NCBI GenBank assembly: GCA_947625995.1
Contig: CANQQN010000074.1
Span: forward strand, 1 to 8,579
DNA length: 8,579 nt
Reading direction: 5' to 3'
DNA from: an uncultured Lachnospiraceae bacterium
Lineage (GTDB): Bacteria > Bacillota > Clostridia > Lachnospirales > Lachnospiraceae
The position numbers and the translations under genes were made by a program. The stretch's first letter is position 1. Each line of letters opens with the position of its first letter. This document shows, piece by piece, positions 1 to 6,522 of this stretch. The notes under the pieces were generated by a model. The model was not told the origin of the DNA, did not search any database, and saw only the letters and a program-made list of their open reading frames with translations.

Positions 1-2378
1 CCCTCGATGGCTTCCGTCAAGTCCTTCCTCGTAGCAGAAGATTTTTCCATATCAGAGACAATTTTTTCTTTTTGGCTTTTGATCGCTTCTATCTGCAGTT
101 CAACAGACTGCTTCTCTCTGCTGATCTCCTCAAACTGCTCCTCAACCGACTTTACGTCGCTATGCGCCTGCCCAAGCTTCATACGGACTGTATTCTGGCG
201 CAAATACTGCTTCTGTATGGTTTCCCGCTGTTTTTCCAGCAGAAGACGGACACGGTCCCGCTCTTTTTTCTTCTCCTCAATTTCTTTCTGAATATGGTTG
301 GCTTCTTTTTGAAGCTTTTCAACAGTCTTTGTCAGTTCCTCAATCTCTCTTCTTCTTCCAAGGAGATTGCTGGTGTTCTTGAACGCGCCGCCGGTCATGG
401 AACCGCCGGGGCTCAAAAGTTCTCCGTCTAGCGTGACGATCCGCAGGGTGTACTTATATTTTCTCGCAAGCTGCAGGGCATTGTCCATTGTATCTGTCAC
501 ATAAAAACCGCCCAGCAGATACTCTTTTACAGCTTTATATCTTGGCGATGTGGAAACAAGATCGCTTGCAACGGCGATCACGCCCTTTTCCTGCAGCGCC
601 TCTTCATTTTTCCGGCGTTTTTGTCCGACAATGCTGGTCAGGGGAAGAAAGGTAGCCCGCCCAAATTTATGCTCCTTTAAATAACGGATCATAGTTTTCG
701 CGGTGTCCTCATCTTCCGTAACGATATTTTGGATACTGCCTCCCAGCGCTGTCTCAATGGCTGTCTCATACTTTTTTTCCGTTTGGATGATATCGGCAAC
801 CACGCCGATCACGCCCTTGTGGGCCTCTTTTTGCTCCATTACCTTGCGGATGCTGTTCCCGTAGCCTTCATACCGTTCCGTAAGATTGGTCAGAGACTCC
901 AGACGGGAGCGCTGCTTAACATATGCCGCCTGCCTCTCCTGAAGCAGATCGTTATTTTTCTGCATCCACTGTCTGATCTCGTTTAACCGGCCTTCAAGAT
1001 CAGTTCCTTCTCCGGTATAGCGGTCGATCTTCCCTTCGATCTCCGTAAGTTCTTCCTCAAGTTCCAGAACCGTTTCCCGGTAGGCTTTCTCGCTTGTCTG
1101 CAGCGTTACCAGTCTCTGGTTCAGTTCCCCACTGTGGATCTGAACCTGTTCCATCATCGTGTCAAACTTCTGGCGGTTTGCCTTTAAAGAGGCTTTTTTG
1201 TTCAAAAGTTCGATGATGGACGCCTTATGGGCTTCGATTTGCTGTTCCTCTTCCTCGATCTCCTTCTGAAGCTTTTGAAGCCTTTCTTCCTGCTCCTCCT
1301 GTTTTTTAACCGCGGCGGCAAGCACCCTACGGTTATCCTCCTGATCTTTCAGGAGATTTGTTTTTTCTGACTCTCGCTGTTCTTTTGTTTCATCGATGGC
1401 CGCCAGTCTGGACATGATATGCTCGTCATTCATCCGGGCAGAACGGATCTGCTCCTTCAGAAGATTCAGCCGTCCTTCCATCTGCTCCTTGCCAACTGTT
1501 GTGTCGTTCAACTTCGCGCGGGTTTCCTCCAGCGTCCGGTCTGCATCGGCTACCTTCTGCTCAACGGCCTCATATTCCTGCTTGGTAAGGCCGTAAGCTT
1601 CACTGGCCTCCTGAAGCTGATCCTGCGCAATGGACAACCGTTGTTCCACCTCGTTGGAAGAAGCTTTGATCCGCTCCAGTTCCATCAAAAACATATTAAC
1701 GTCAAAGGTTTTTAATTCCTCTCTTTTTTTCAGATAGAGCTTTGCCGTCTCTGCCTGTTTTTCCAGAGGGGACAATCGTTTCTCAAGCTCTGACAGGATA
1801 TCGTTTGTGCGGACAAGATTCTGCCTTTCATTCTCCAGCTTTTTCTGAGCGGCGTCTTTTCTCCTCTTAAATTTGACGATTCCTGCCGCCTCGTCAAAAA
1901 GCTCCCTGCGGTCTTCCGGTTTTCCGGAAAGGATCTTGTCGATCTGCCCCTGACCGATAATGGAATACCCTTCCTTGCCGATTCCGGTGTCATAGAACAT
2001 TTCGTGAATGTCCCGGAGACGGCACTGCGCGCCGTTCAGAAGATATTCGCTCTCACCGGACCGGTACAGACGTCTTGTTACCGTCACTTCCTCATAGTCA
2101 ACGGCAAGCTGATGGTCGGAATTGTCAATGGTTATGGCAACAGATGCGTAACTCATAGGTTTCCTGAGTTCAGTCCCGGAAAAGATCACATCCTGCATAC
2201 TGGAACTGCGAAGCTGTTTAATCTTCTGCTCTCCCAACACCCATCTGACAGCATCGGCCACATTGCTCTTGCCGCTGCCGTTCGGCCCTACAATGCCGGT
2301 GATCCCGTTGTGAAATTTAAAAACAATCTTGTTTGCAAAGGATTTAAATCCATGCACTTCTATAGATTTTAAATACAT
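1..2378 (-). CDS. smc: Chromosome segregation protein SMC, 3' end missing
   Basis: SMC is the ATPase of the bacterial Smc-ScpAB condensin, which loads onto DNA and organises the chromosome for segregation. The reading frame is open from the ATG at 2378 to the left edge, giving 792 codons of a family usually near 1,190. The N-terminal head begins MYLKSIEVHGFKSF, and its Walker A GPNGSGKS is at residues 31-38. The conserved GQGQID follows at about 142-147 and the DEAAGI motif at 162-167. A charged coiled-coil arm covers about 170-500. The hinge spans about 520-665, with GRATFLPL and the SPGGSMTGG element near its end, and the returning coil then starts. The signature motif and Walker B of the C-terminal head lie outside the window. 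The start is supported by AGGTGG at 2383-2388, 4 bases upstream. It begins 15 bases after rnc stops, so the two are probably cotranscribed. No frameshift is seen. Confidence 0.97.
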   Translation of the reverse strand, partial: MYLKSIEVHGFKSFANKIVFKFHNGITGIVGPNGSGKSNVADAVRWVLGEQKIKQLRSSSMQDVIFSGTELRKPMSYASVAITIDNSDHQLAVDYEEVTVTRRLYRSGESEYLLNGAQCRLRDIHEMFYDTGIGKEGYSIIGQGQIDKILSGKPEDRRELFDEAAGIVKFKRRKDAAQKKLENERQNLVRTNDILSELEKRLSPLEKQAETAKLYLKKREELKTFDVNMFLMELERIKASSNEVEQRLSIAQDQLQEASEAYGLTKQEYEAVEQKVADADRTLEETRAKLNDTTVGKEQMEGRLNLLKEQIRSARMNDEHIMSRLAAIDETKEQRESEKTNLLKDQEDNRRVLAAAVKKQEEQEERLQKLQKEIEEEEQQIEAHKASIIELLNKKASLKANRQKFDTMMEQVQIHSGELNQRLVTLQTSEKAYRETVLELEEELTEIEGKIDRYTGEGTDLEGRLNEIRQWMQKNNDLLQERQAAYVKQRSRLESLTNLTERYEGYGNSIRKVMEQKEAHKGVIGVVADIIQTEKKYETAIETALGGSIQNIVTEDEDTAKTMIRYLKEHKFGRATFLPLTSIVGQKRRKNEEALQEKGVIAVASDLVSTSPRYKAVKEYLLGGFYVTDTMDNALQLARKYKYTLRIVTLDGELLSPGGSMTGGAFKNTSNLLGRRREIEELTKTVEKLQKEANHIQKEIEEKKKERDRVRLLLEKQRETIQKQYLRQNTVRMKLGQAHSDVKSVEEQFEEISREKQSVELQIEAIKSQKEKIVSDMEKSSATRKDLTEAIE

Positions 2379-2393
2379 GTATCCACCTGTGTC

Positions 2394-3092
2394 TTATATT
2401 TCCTGATTTCTTTTCAGAGAAAGGATGGCCCTGTAAGCCGCCTCCTGCTCCGCCGCTTTTTTCGTATGTCCGCTTCCCGTTCCCAGAATCCTTCCGCCCA
2501 GCGTGGCGTTTATCACGAAGGTTTTGTTGTGATCCGGACCTTCTTCTCTCACAAGCTCATAAACAAGCTCCACGGCGCCGTTTCTCTGAACCATTTCCTG
2601 CAGAATGGTCTTGCTATCAAAAAAGAGTTGCAGATGATCCAGATCATTCAAAATAAAATGATCGATAAACTCTTTCGCACTAGCAAAACCACCGTCAAGA
2701 TAGATCGCGCCGATCAGCGCTTCCATGGCGTCTGATACAATGGAAGGGCGCTGCCTTCCCCCTGTTCCTTCCTCTCCCTTTCCCAAAAGAAGATAGTTTT
2801 CGAGAGAAATGTTCTTCGCGCATAGATAAAGAGTCGGTTCGCACACAATGCTGGCGCGGAGCTTTGTCATTTCTCCTTCCGGCTTGTCCGGCTCTGAATG
2901 ATAGAGAAATTCACTGACTATAAGCTCCAACACCGCGTCGCCGAGATATTCCAGACGCTCATTATCACTGACAGGAGGGATTTTGTGTTCGTTGGCGTAA
3001 GAACTGTGCGTCACAGCCGTTTTCAGAAGGCTCTGATCCTGAAAACGATATCCAATATTCTGCTCAAGCTGTCTTGTGTCCTGTATGTTCAT
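2394..3092 (-). CDS. rnc: Ribonuclease III
   Basis: RNase III cuts double-stranded RNA, including rRNA precursors and structured mRNAs, in the cytoplasm. The 232-residue product has the usual family length. The catalytic domain (about 1-150) contains the signature NERLEYLGDAVLEL, giving metal-binding E48 and D52. The second acidic pair is D121 and E124 in SDAMEALIGAIYLDGG. A double-stranded RNA-binding domain fills about 158-227, with GPDHNKTF and the GSGHTKKAAEQEAA helix. The frame stays open to an ATG at 3161. I chose the ATG at 3092 because the next residues match the usual RNase III beginning (LEQNIGYRF), an AGGT site lies 5 bases upstream, and the longer version would translate through an intrinsic terminator. 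The position between acpP and smc is conserved in many Firmicutes. Confidence 0.96.
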   Translation of the reverse strand: MNIQDTRQLEQNIGYRFQDQSLLKTAVTHSSYANEHKIPPVSDNERLEYLGDAVLELIVSEFLYHSEPDKPEGEMTKLRASIVCEPTLYLCAKNISLENYLLLGKGEEGTGGRQRPSIVSDAMEALIGAIYLDGGFASAKEFIDHFILNDLDHLQLFFDSKTILQEMVQRNGAVELVYELVREEGPDHNKTFVINATLGGRILGTGSGHTKKAAEQEAAYRAILSLKRNQEI

Positions 3093-3097
3093 AACTG

Positions 3098-3101
3098 ACC
3101 T
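3098..3101 (-). promoter_or_regulatory. Ribosome binding site deciding the rnc start
   Basis: On the minus strand the sequence reads AGGT followed by five bases and the ATG at 3092. It is short but correctly spaced. The alternative in-frame ATG at 3161 has no comparable site in front of it. Confidence 0.55.
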
Positions 3102-3131
3102 GCGCCTTTCCGTATCATACTCTGTACAAAT

Positions 3132-3154
3132 GAAAAAGCCCTGACGGGCTTCTT
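3132..3154 (-). terminator. Intrinsic terminator between acpP and rnc
   Basis: Read on the minus strand, AAGCCC and GGGCTT form a perfect 6-bp stem around the loop GTCA, followed at once by a run of five T residues. It begins 18 bases after the acpP stop and ends about 40 bases before the rnc start. It should end part of the plsX-acpP transcripts. The stem is short, so readthrough into rnc-smc is likely, unless rnc has a promoter of its own. Confidence 0.7.
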
Positions 3155-3172
3155 CATCCATGCACCATTACA

Positions 3173-3403
3173 TTAATTGATCGCATTCTCAAGCTTTTCG
3201 GCCGCATCTCCAACCGTTACGATCTGTTCTGCATCCTCATCGGAAATTTCAATATTGTACTGTTCTTCGATGGCCATAATGATCTGGTAAAGATCCAGTG
3301 AATCCGCCTGAAGATCATCTTCAAACTTGGAATCCGCAGAGATTTTCTCCTTGTCGATCCCCATCACTTTGGAAACAATTTCAATCACCTTTTCAAGTTC
3401 CAT
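3173..3403 (-). CDS. acpP: Acyl carrier protein
   Basis: The acyl carrier protein holds growing acyl chains on a phosphopantetheine arm for fatty acid synthesis and hands them to enzymes such as PlsX. The product is 76 residues, the normal size, strongly acidic, with the four-helix pattern. The attachment serine is S35 in ADSLDL, and AIEEQYNIEI and the TVGDAAEKL helix follow. AAGGGG lies 5 bases before the ATG at 3403. The gene follows plsX by 35 bases, so one operon is likely, and an intrinsic terminator comes after it. Two positions differ from the usual consensus. The residue three before the serine is Gln rather than Gly (LQADSLD instead of LGADSLD). The acidic residue five after the serine is Gln (DLYQII instead of the common D-x-V/F-E-L). 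The fold and serine are intact, so I expect a working carrier. Confidence 0.95.
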   Translation of the reverse strand: MELEKVIEIVSKVMGIDKEKISADSKFEDDLQADSLDLYQIIMAIEEQYNIEISDEDAEQIVTVGDAAEKLENAIN

Positions 3404-3438
3404 GACTGCCCCTTTCTAACGTGAACCTGTGCTTACGG

Positions 3439-4476
3439 CTACTTTACATTTCCCACCTGCTCTGCCGCACGGTCCTCCGTTATCAGATTTTTAATTTTTT
3501 CATTGATTTTTTGTTCTTTGAAAGAAATGCACTGAATCAGGGAATTCTTTATCTCCAATGCATTGGAACTGCCGTGGCATTTCACCACGAGACCGTTGCA
3601 TCCAAGCAGCGGTGCGCCGCCGTATTGACTGGAATCAAAGGATTTTAAGGTTTCTTTCAGAGCCGGCTTGACAAGCAGGCCGCCGATCTTGCTTTTCAGA
3701 GAATTCATCATGCCCTTTTTGATCATATGCATGACCGTTGAAGCAACACCCTCCGTCAGCTTTAAGATCACATTGCCAACAAAGGCCTCGCAGACCACCA
3801 CGTCTACCGTGCCCTTCGGAATGTCTCTGGCCTCTACGCTTCCCACAAAATTGATGTCCTTACATGCTTTTAAAAGAGGGAACGTTTCTTTCACGAGCGC
3901 ATTTCCCTTTTCTTCCTCCGTGCCTATGTTTACGATTCCAACCGTGGGATTCTTTACGCCCATGATATGTTCCATGTAAATGGACCCCATTTTGGCAAAG
4001 GAAACCAAATGGCTGCTTCGGGCGTCCACATTGGCCCCGCAGTCGATCAAAAGCGTCACACCCCGTTCTGTGGGGATAAGCGGAGCAAGAGGCGTCCTCT
4101 CCACGCCGCGAATCCGTCCTATGATGACCTGTCCTCCCACAAGTATGGCGCCTGTGCTGCCTGCAGAGACAAAGGCGTCTGCTTTTCCTTCTTTTACCAG
4201 TTTCATGGCAACCACGATAGAGGAGTCCTTTTTTCTGCGAATGGCAGTGGTAGGCGATTCTGCCATCTCGATCACTTCCGTTGCCGGAACGACCTCAATG
4301 CGATCTGCGGGATAACTGTATTGTGCCAGTTCCTCCCGGATCAACTCTTCTTTTCCTACCAGATATGCAAAAATCTCCGGACGTTCATTCACAGCGTCAA
4401 CAACGCCGTTCACCACGGCCTTCGGGGCATTGTCTCCCCCCATTGCATCCACTGCGATTTTTACTAATTCCTGCAT
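3439..4476 (-). CDS. plsX: Phosphate acyltransferase PlsX
   Basis: PlsX moves acyl chains from acyl-ACP to inorganic phosphate, making the acyl-phosphate that PlsY uses to acylate glycerol-3-phosphate, the first step of phospholipid synthesis. It is a soluble protein that works at the membrane face. The 345-residue product has the usual length. The N-terminal signature VDAMGGDNAPKAVV begins at residue 9, and the family segments AESPTTAIRRKKDSS (about 72-86), VSAGSTGAILVGG (about 103-115) and DCGANVDA are all present, as is SSQYGGAPLLG near the C-terminus. The ATG at 4476 is preceded by AGGGAG with 8 bases between. A strong sigma-A-type promoter lies just upstream, giving a leader of only about 20-25 bases. 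Its substrate carrier acpP is directly downstream. The usual rpmF neighbour is absent upstream, where a surface-protein cluster sits instead. Confidence 0.96.
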   Translation of the reverse strand: MQELVKIAVDAMGGDNAPKAVVNGVVDAVNERPEIFAYLVGKEELIREELAQYSYPADRIEVVPATEVIEMAESPTTAIRRKKDSSIVVAMKLVKEGKADAFVSAGSTGAILVGGQVIIGRIRGVERTPLAPLIPTERGVTLLIDCGANVDARSSHLVSFAKMGSIYMEHIMGVKNPTVGIVNIGTEEEKGNALVKETFPLLKACKDINFVGSVEARDIPKGTVDVVVCEAFVGNVILKLTEGVASTVMHMIKKGMMNSLKSKIGGLLVKPALKETLKSFDSSQYGGAPLLGCNGLVVKCHGSSNALEIKNSLIQCISFKEQKINEKIKNLITEDRAAEQVGNVK

Positions 4477-4505
4477 TGGACTTTCTCCCTTCTATCATAT
4501 ACCCT

Positions 4506-4534
4506 AATATACTAGAGAATGACAGAGAAATCAA
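4506..4534 (-). promoter_or_regulatory. Sigma-A promoter for plsX-acpP
   Basis: On the minus strand, TTGATT (4529-4534) and TATATT (4506-4511) are separated by exactly 17 bases, close to the TTGACA/TATAAT consensus. Transcription should start near 4499, just ahead of the ribosome binding site at 4485-4490. The -10 region lies in an imperfect palindrome (CTAATATACTAG on the plus strand, 4504-4515). I could not match this to a known FapR or FabT operator. Confidence 0.75.
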
Positions 4535-4606
4535 GTTTCTTTTTTAAAAATCCATGAAAGAAAAAGGAGAGTTCTGTTGAAAAAAGATATCAGAAAAATC
4601 AGACAA

Positions 4607-5755
4607 TTATCTTACAGTCTTTTTCAGGATCAAAAGCAGAAAAGAGGAAACAGAAAAGGCGCAGAGCAAAGCAACAAAACGATTGGTGTCTCCCGTACCC
4701 GGCGCGTCCGTTCGCAAGCCTTTTGGATTTTTATCAGCAGCTTTGAAATACCAGTTTACCTTTCCTTCTTCCAATGCATATATATTTTTTAGATCCTTCG
4801 GCACAGAAACGGCGTATTGCAGAGTACCCTCGGCCCCCGGCTCAAACACTCCCAGAGAACAATATTCCTGCAAGGTTTTTGAATTGCAGCTTCCTTCATA
4901 GAGCACTTTTATGCTTCCGTCCCGGGATATTTGTCGGATACTTAAAAATAGCTGATCAAACAACGGCTGATCCTCCAGCACCTCTGTTTTAAAAAATAAC
5001 TCCGCCGCTTCGCTGCTCTTGTTCTTGATCTCTGCAGACGCCGTATAGGTTCCTCCGGGCATCATGGCGGAAAACACGGAAAAAAAGTCCTCCGGCAAAA
5101 TCATCAGTCCCTCAGCGCTTCCCTCGTAGAATACGGTGATCTCCCCTTCCTTTCGCATACGCAGTTTTTCAAAATCGTAATCGGACCCTGTAAAGGTTTC
5201 CGTATCCAGATCTCCCCAAGGAGAATCACTTTTGAAGTCCGGTTCAAAAAATTCCCTCTGTACTGCGTCAACCTCAACTTCTATCACAATATCCGTACCG
5301 GCGTATTCATTCCCTATCTCCTTTGGGACCGTAAATCCCCGGAACAATTCAACTGATGCGCCGTATTCCACAGGTTTTGTATAATACATGTAATCTCCCG
5401 CGATCGCCCAGTCTCCCGAAAGCCCGTCAAGATCCGCCGTTCCAAAAGGCGGTTTCAAGTCCGAAGCTTCTCCATTTTCCTTTACTGCCACCTTTAACCT
5501 GCTTCTGATATAACAACCGGCTCCTTCATTGGTGACTGTCGGGATCATCGAAACCGTTCTTCCGGGCAGTATCGTGATCACTTCCGGTTCTGCAGTTTTT
5601 TCTCCGGCATCATTGAGATACCATTGGGATAACGACACATTGACAACGCCCATTCTGCCTGTATTTGTAATCTTTTTTTCATCGGATGCCCAGATAATAC
5701 CGATTATAAAAATAATTGCTGTCACCATAGATATCGCAAATACTGTCTTTTTCAT
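4607..5755 (-). CDS. TasA/CalY-like surface protein with sortase-type tail
   Basis: The product is 382 residues. It starts MKKTVFAISM with a hydrophobic export segment to about residue 23 (IIWAS). The first beta domain (about 36-166) has the SipW-substrate layout: LPGRTVSMIPTVTNEG, then CYIRSRLKV at 81-89, and an end VEVDAVQ at 161-166. A second beta domain follows (about 200-340). The tail has APGTGD at 351-356, a hydrophobic helix at about 359-377 and KKTVR, a cell-wall sorting signal of the (A/S/N)PxTGD kind used in Clostridia. I infer a wall-anchored member of the TasA/camelysin superfamily, perhaps a fibre anchor or accessory subunit. An in-frame ATG at 5857 would overlap the previous gene. 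I prefer 5755, where the signal peptide begins and GGGGG lies 7 bases upstream. It follows its paralogue by 80 bases. No strong terminator separates it from plsX. Confidence 0.75.
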   Translation of the reverse strand: MKKTVFAISMVTAIIFIIGIIWASDEKKITNTGRMGVVNVSLSQWYLNDAGEKTAEPEVITILPGRTVSMIPTVTNEGAGCYIRSRLKVAVKENGEASDLKPPFGTADLDGLSGDWAIAGDYMYYTKPVEYGASVELFRGFTVPKEIGNEYAGTDIVIEVEVDAVQREFFEPDFKSDSPWGDLDTETFTGSDYDFEKLRMRKEGEITVFYEGSAEGLMILPEDFFSVFSAMMPGGTYTASAEIKNKSSEAAELFFKTEVLEDQPLFDQLFLSIRQISRDGSIKVLYEGSCNSKTLQEYCSLGVFEPGAEGTLQYAVSVPKDLKNIYALEEGKVNWYFKAADKNPKGLRTDAPGTGDTNRFVALLCAFSVSSFLLLILKKTVR

Positions 5756-5762
5756 TGTTCGA

Positions 5763-5785
5763 CCCCCGTCGTGAAGCTTTTCACG
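5763..5785 (-). promoter_or_regulatory. Hairpin directly before the ribosome binding site
   Basis: On the minus strand CGTGAA and TTCACG form a perfect 6-bp stem (5770-5785) around a four-base loop. Its foot lies two bases from the GGGGG ribosome binding site (5763-5767) of the 382-residue surface gene. It has no T run after it, so it is not a terminator. It may affect translation or mRNA processing within the cluster. That role is inferred. Confidence 0.4.
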
Positions 5786-5835
5786 CTTTCCTTTCCGTCG
5801 TTGATGTTCCAAGATCATTTCAGTCTGCATATTTT

Positions 5836-6363
5836 TTATGCTTGCCGCGAAGCCCATGCTTGAAGATAGTCCTTCGCGTTCCCCTTCTGTATGGAATCCG
5901 CATGAACGATTACATCGAAATCGCCAACCTCGTCGATCTGCTCCTGCGTGACACCCGGCTTTACCGTTACCTTGGTAAACAGGGGCTTGGTCTCTTCCCC
6001 TTCCTTCAAGGAGTCCCGGTAATAATAACAGTCCTCGCCGCTGTTATAGACCCAATCTGTGGTGTTATAGTCTATATCCACGTAGGACAGCATATCCCCG
6101 CAGGTAAACCTCACCCTTACTCTTGTGTAGCACTCGGTGCCTTCTACGTTCTTTACAGTCACATGCTTTACCGTCACCTGTCCGGGGTTTACGTCCGGGG
6201 CGGGCGCAAAGGTCTCTTGGATCTCGATGTCATTGCGCCCCACGGAGAAATGGTTCTCCCCATGGGCGCTGTCTGTCAGATAGGCGCTTACAAAAACAGA
6301 CGCCGCCGCAGCAGCCACGGCCAGCGCCGCCAGCACACAGGCGGCCTTTCTTTTCTTTTTCAT
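5836..6363 (-). CDS. SipW-dependent TasA/CalY-like exported protein
   Basis: The product is 175 residues. It has a basic start (MKKKRKAA), an alanine-rich hydrophobic segment to about residue 27 (VFVSA), then YLTDSAHGENHFSVG at 28-42. This matches the motif of SipW-processed proteins (A-(F/Y)-x-(T/S)D...N-x-F-(T/S)-V-G), and cleavage after A27 is expected. A single beta domain follows with VNPGQVTVKHVTVKN, CYTRVRVRF at 78-86, and the family ending VIVHADSIQ at 151-159. The family includes the TasA fibre subunit of Bacillus subtilis and camelysin CalY. I infer a secreted fibre-forming matrix subunit. The ATG at 6363 is fixed because an in-frame TAA directly precedes it. The best ribosome binding site is unusually far away. 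It has Cys at 78, 88 and 112 in the mature chain, and no sorting signal, so any attachment would be by assembly. Confidence 0.82.
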   Translation of the reverse strand: MKKKRKAACVLAALAVAAAAASVFVSAYLTDSAHGENHFSVGRNDIEIQETFAPAPDVNPGQVTVKHVTVKNVEGTECYTRVRVRFTCGDMLSYVDIDYNTTDWVYNSGEDCYYYRDSLKEGEETKPLFTKVTVKPGVTQEQIDEVGDFDVIVHADSIQKGNAKDYLQAWASRQA

Positions 6364-6380
6364 TTAAAAATCGGCAAGGA

Positions 6381-6387
6381 TCCCCCT
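6381..6387 (-). promoter_or_regulatory. Unusually distant ribosome binding site
   Basis: AGGGGGA on the minus strand is the only purine-rich site near the ATG at 6363, but 17 bases separate them, where 5-9 is usual. No closer site is seen, and an earlier start is blocked by the TAA at 6364-6366. Weak or structure-dependent initiation is possible. Confidence 0.4.
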
Positions 6388-6459
6388 GATCTATAGGTGA
6401 GGGAGGAATTGCCTCGCCTCCTCCTTTCTTTCTTCTAATTCAACAAGGGCTTTTGCATC

Positions 6460-6475
6460 CCACCTCTACAGGTGG
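6460..6475 (-). repeat. Intergenic hairpin (6-bp stem)
   Basis: CCACCT and AGGTGG form a perfect stem around a four-base loop. It lies in the 159-base gap between the adhesin and the 175-residue gene, three bases from a larger hairpin. No T run follows on the minus strand. It probably acts in the mRNA, for example in processing or in protecting the 3' end. Confidence 0.5.
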
Positions 6476-6478
6476 ATC

Positions 6479-6503
6479 GGCTGCCGGTCTCATCCCGGCA
6501 GCC
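6479..6503 (-). repeat. Intergenic hairpin (9-bp GC-rich stem)
   Basis: GGCTGCCGG and CCGGCAGCC form a perfect 9-bp stem around a seven-base loop, starting 19 bases after the adhesin stop codon. No T run follows on the minus strand, so it is not a standard intrinsic terminator for this operon. On the plus strand a TTTTT run comes 7 bases after it, but no plus-strand gene leads into it. A role in uncoupling adhesin and subunit mRNA levels is my inference. Confidence 0.55.
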
Positions 6504-6522
6504 CATAGGTTTTTCCTTCCGG

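Noticed and set aside
3114..3119. TATGAT as a -10 box for a separate rnc promoter
   Set aside because: The hexamer is good and well placed, but no acceptable -35 exists at 15-18 bases, since the terminator stem occupies that place.
4585..4627. Possible intrinsic terminator overlapping the stop of the 382-residue surface gene
   Set aside because: The AGAC/GTCT stem has only four pairs around a 12-base loop. T runs follow, but the hairpin is too weak to call.
5756..5857. N-terminal extension of the 382-residue protein from the ATG at 5857
   Set aside because: It would overlap the preceding gene by 22 bases, adds a charged stretch before a typical signal peptide and has no ribosome binding site as good as that for 5755.
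6364..6430. A small peptide gene after the AAGGAGGAGG site
   Set aside because: No ATG, GTG or TTG lies at a usable distance before the next gene.
6479..6515. Plus-strand terminator: 9-bp hairpin followed by TTTTT
   Set aside because: No plus-strand gene leads into it, and seven bases separate the stem from the T run.
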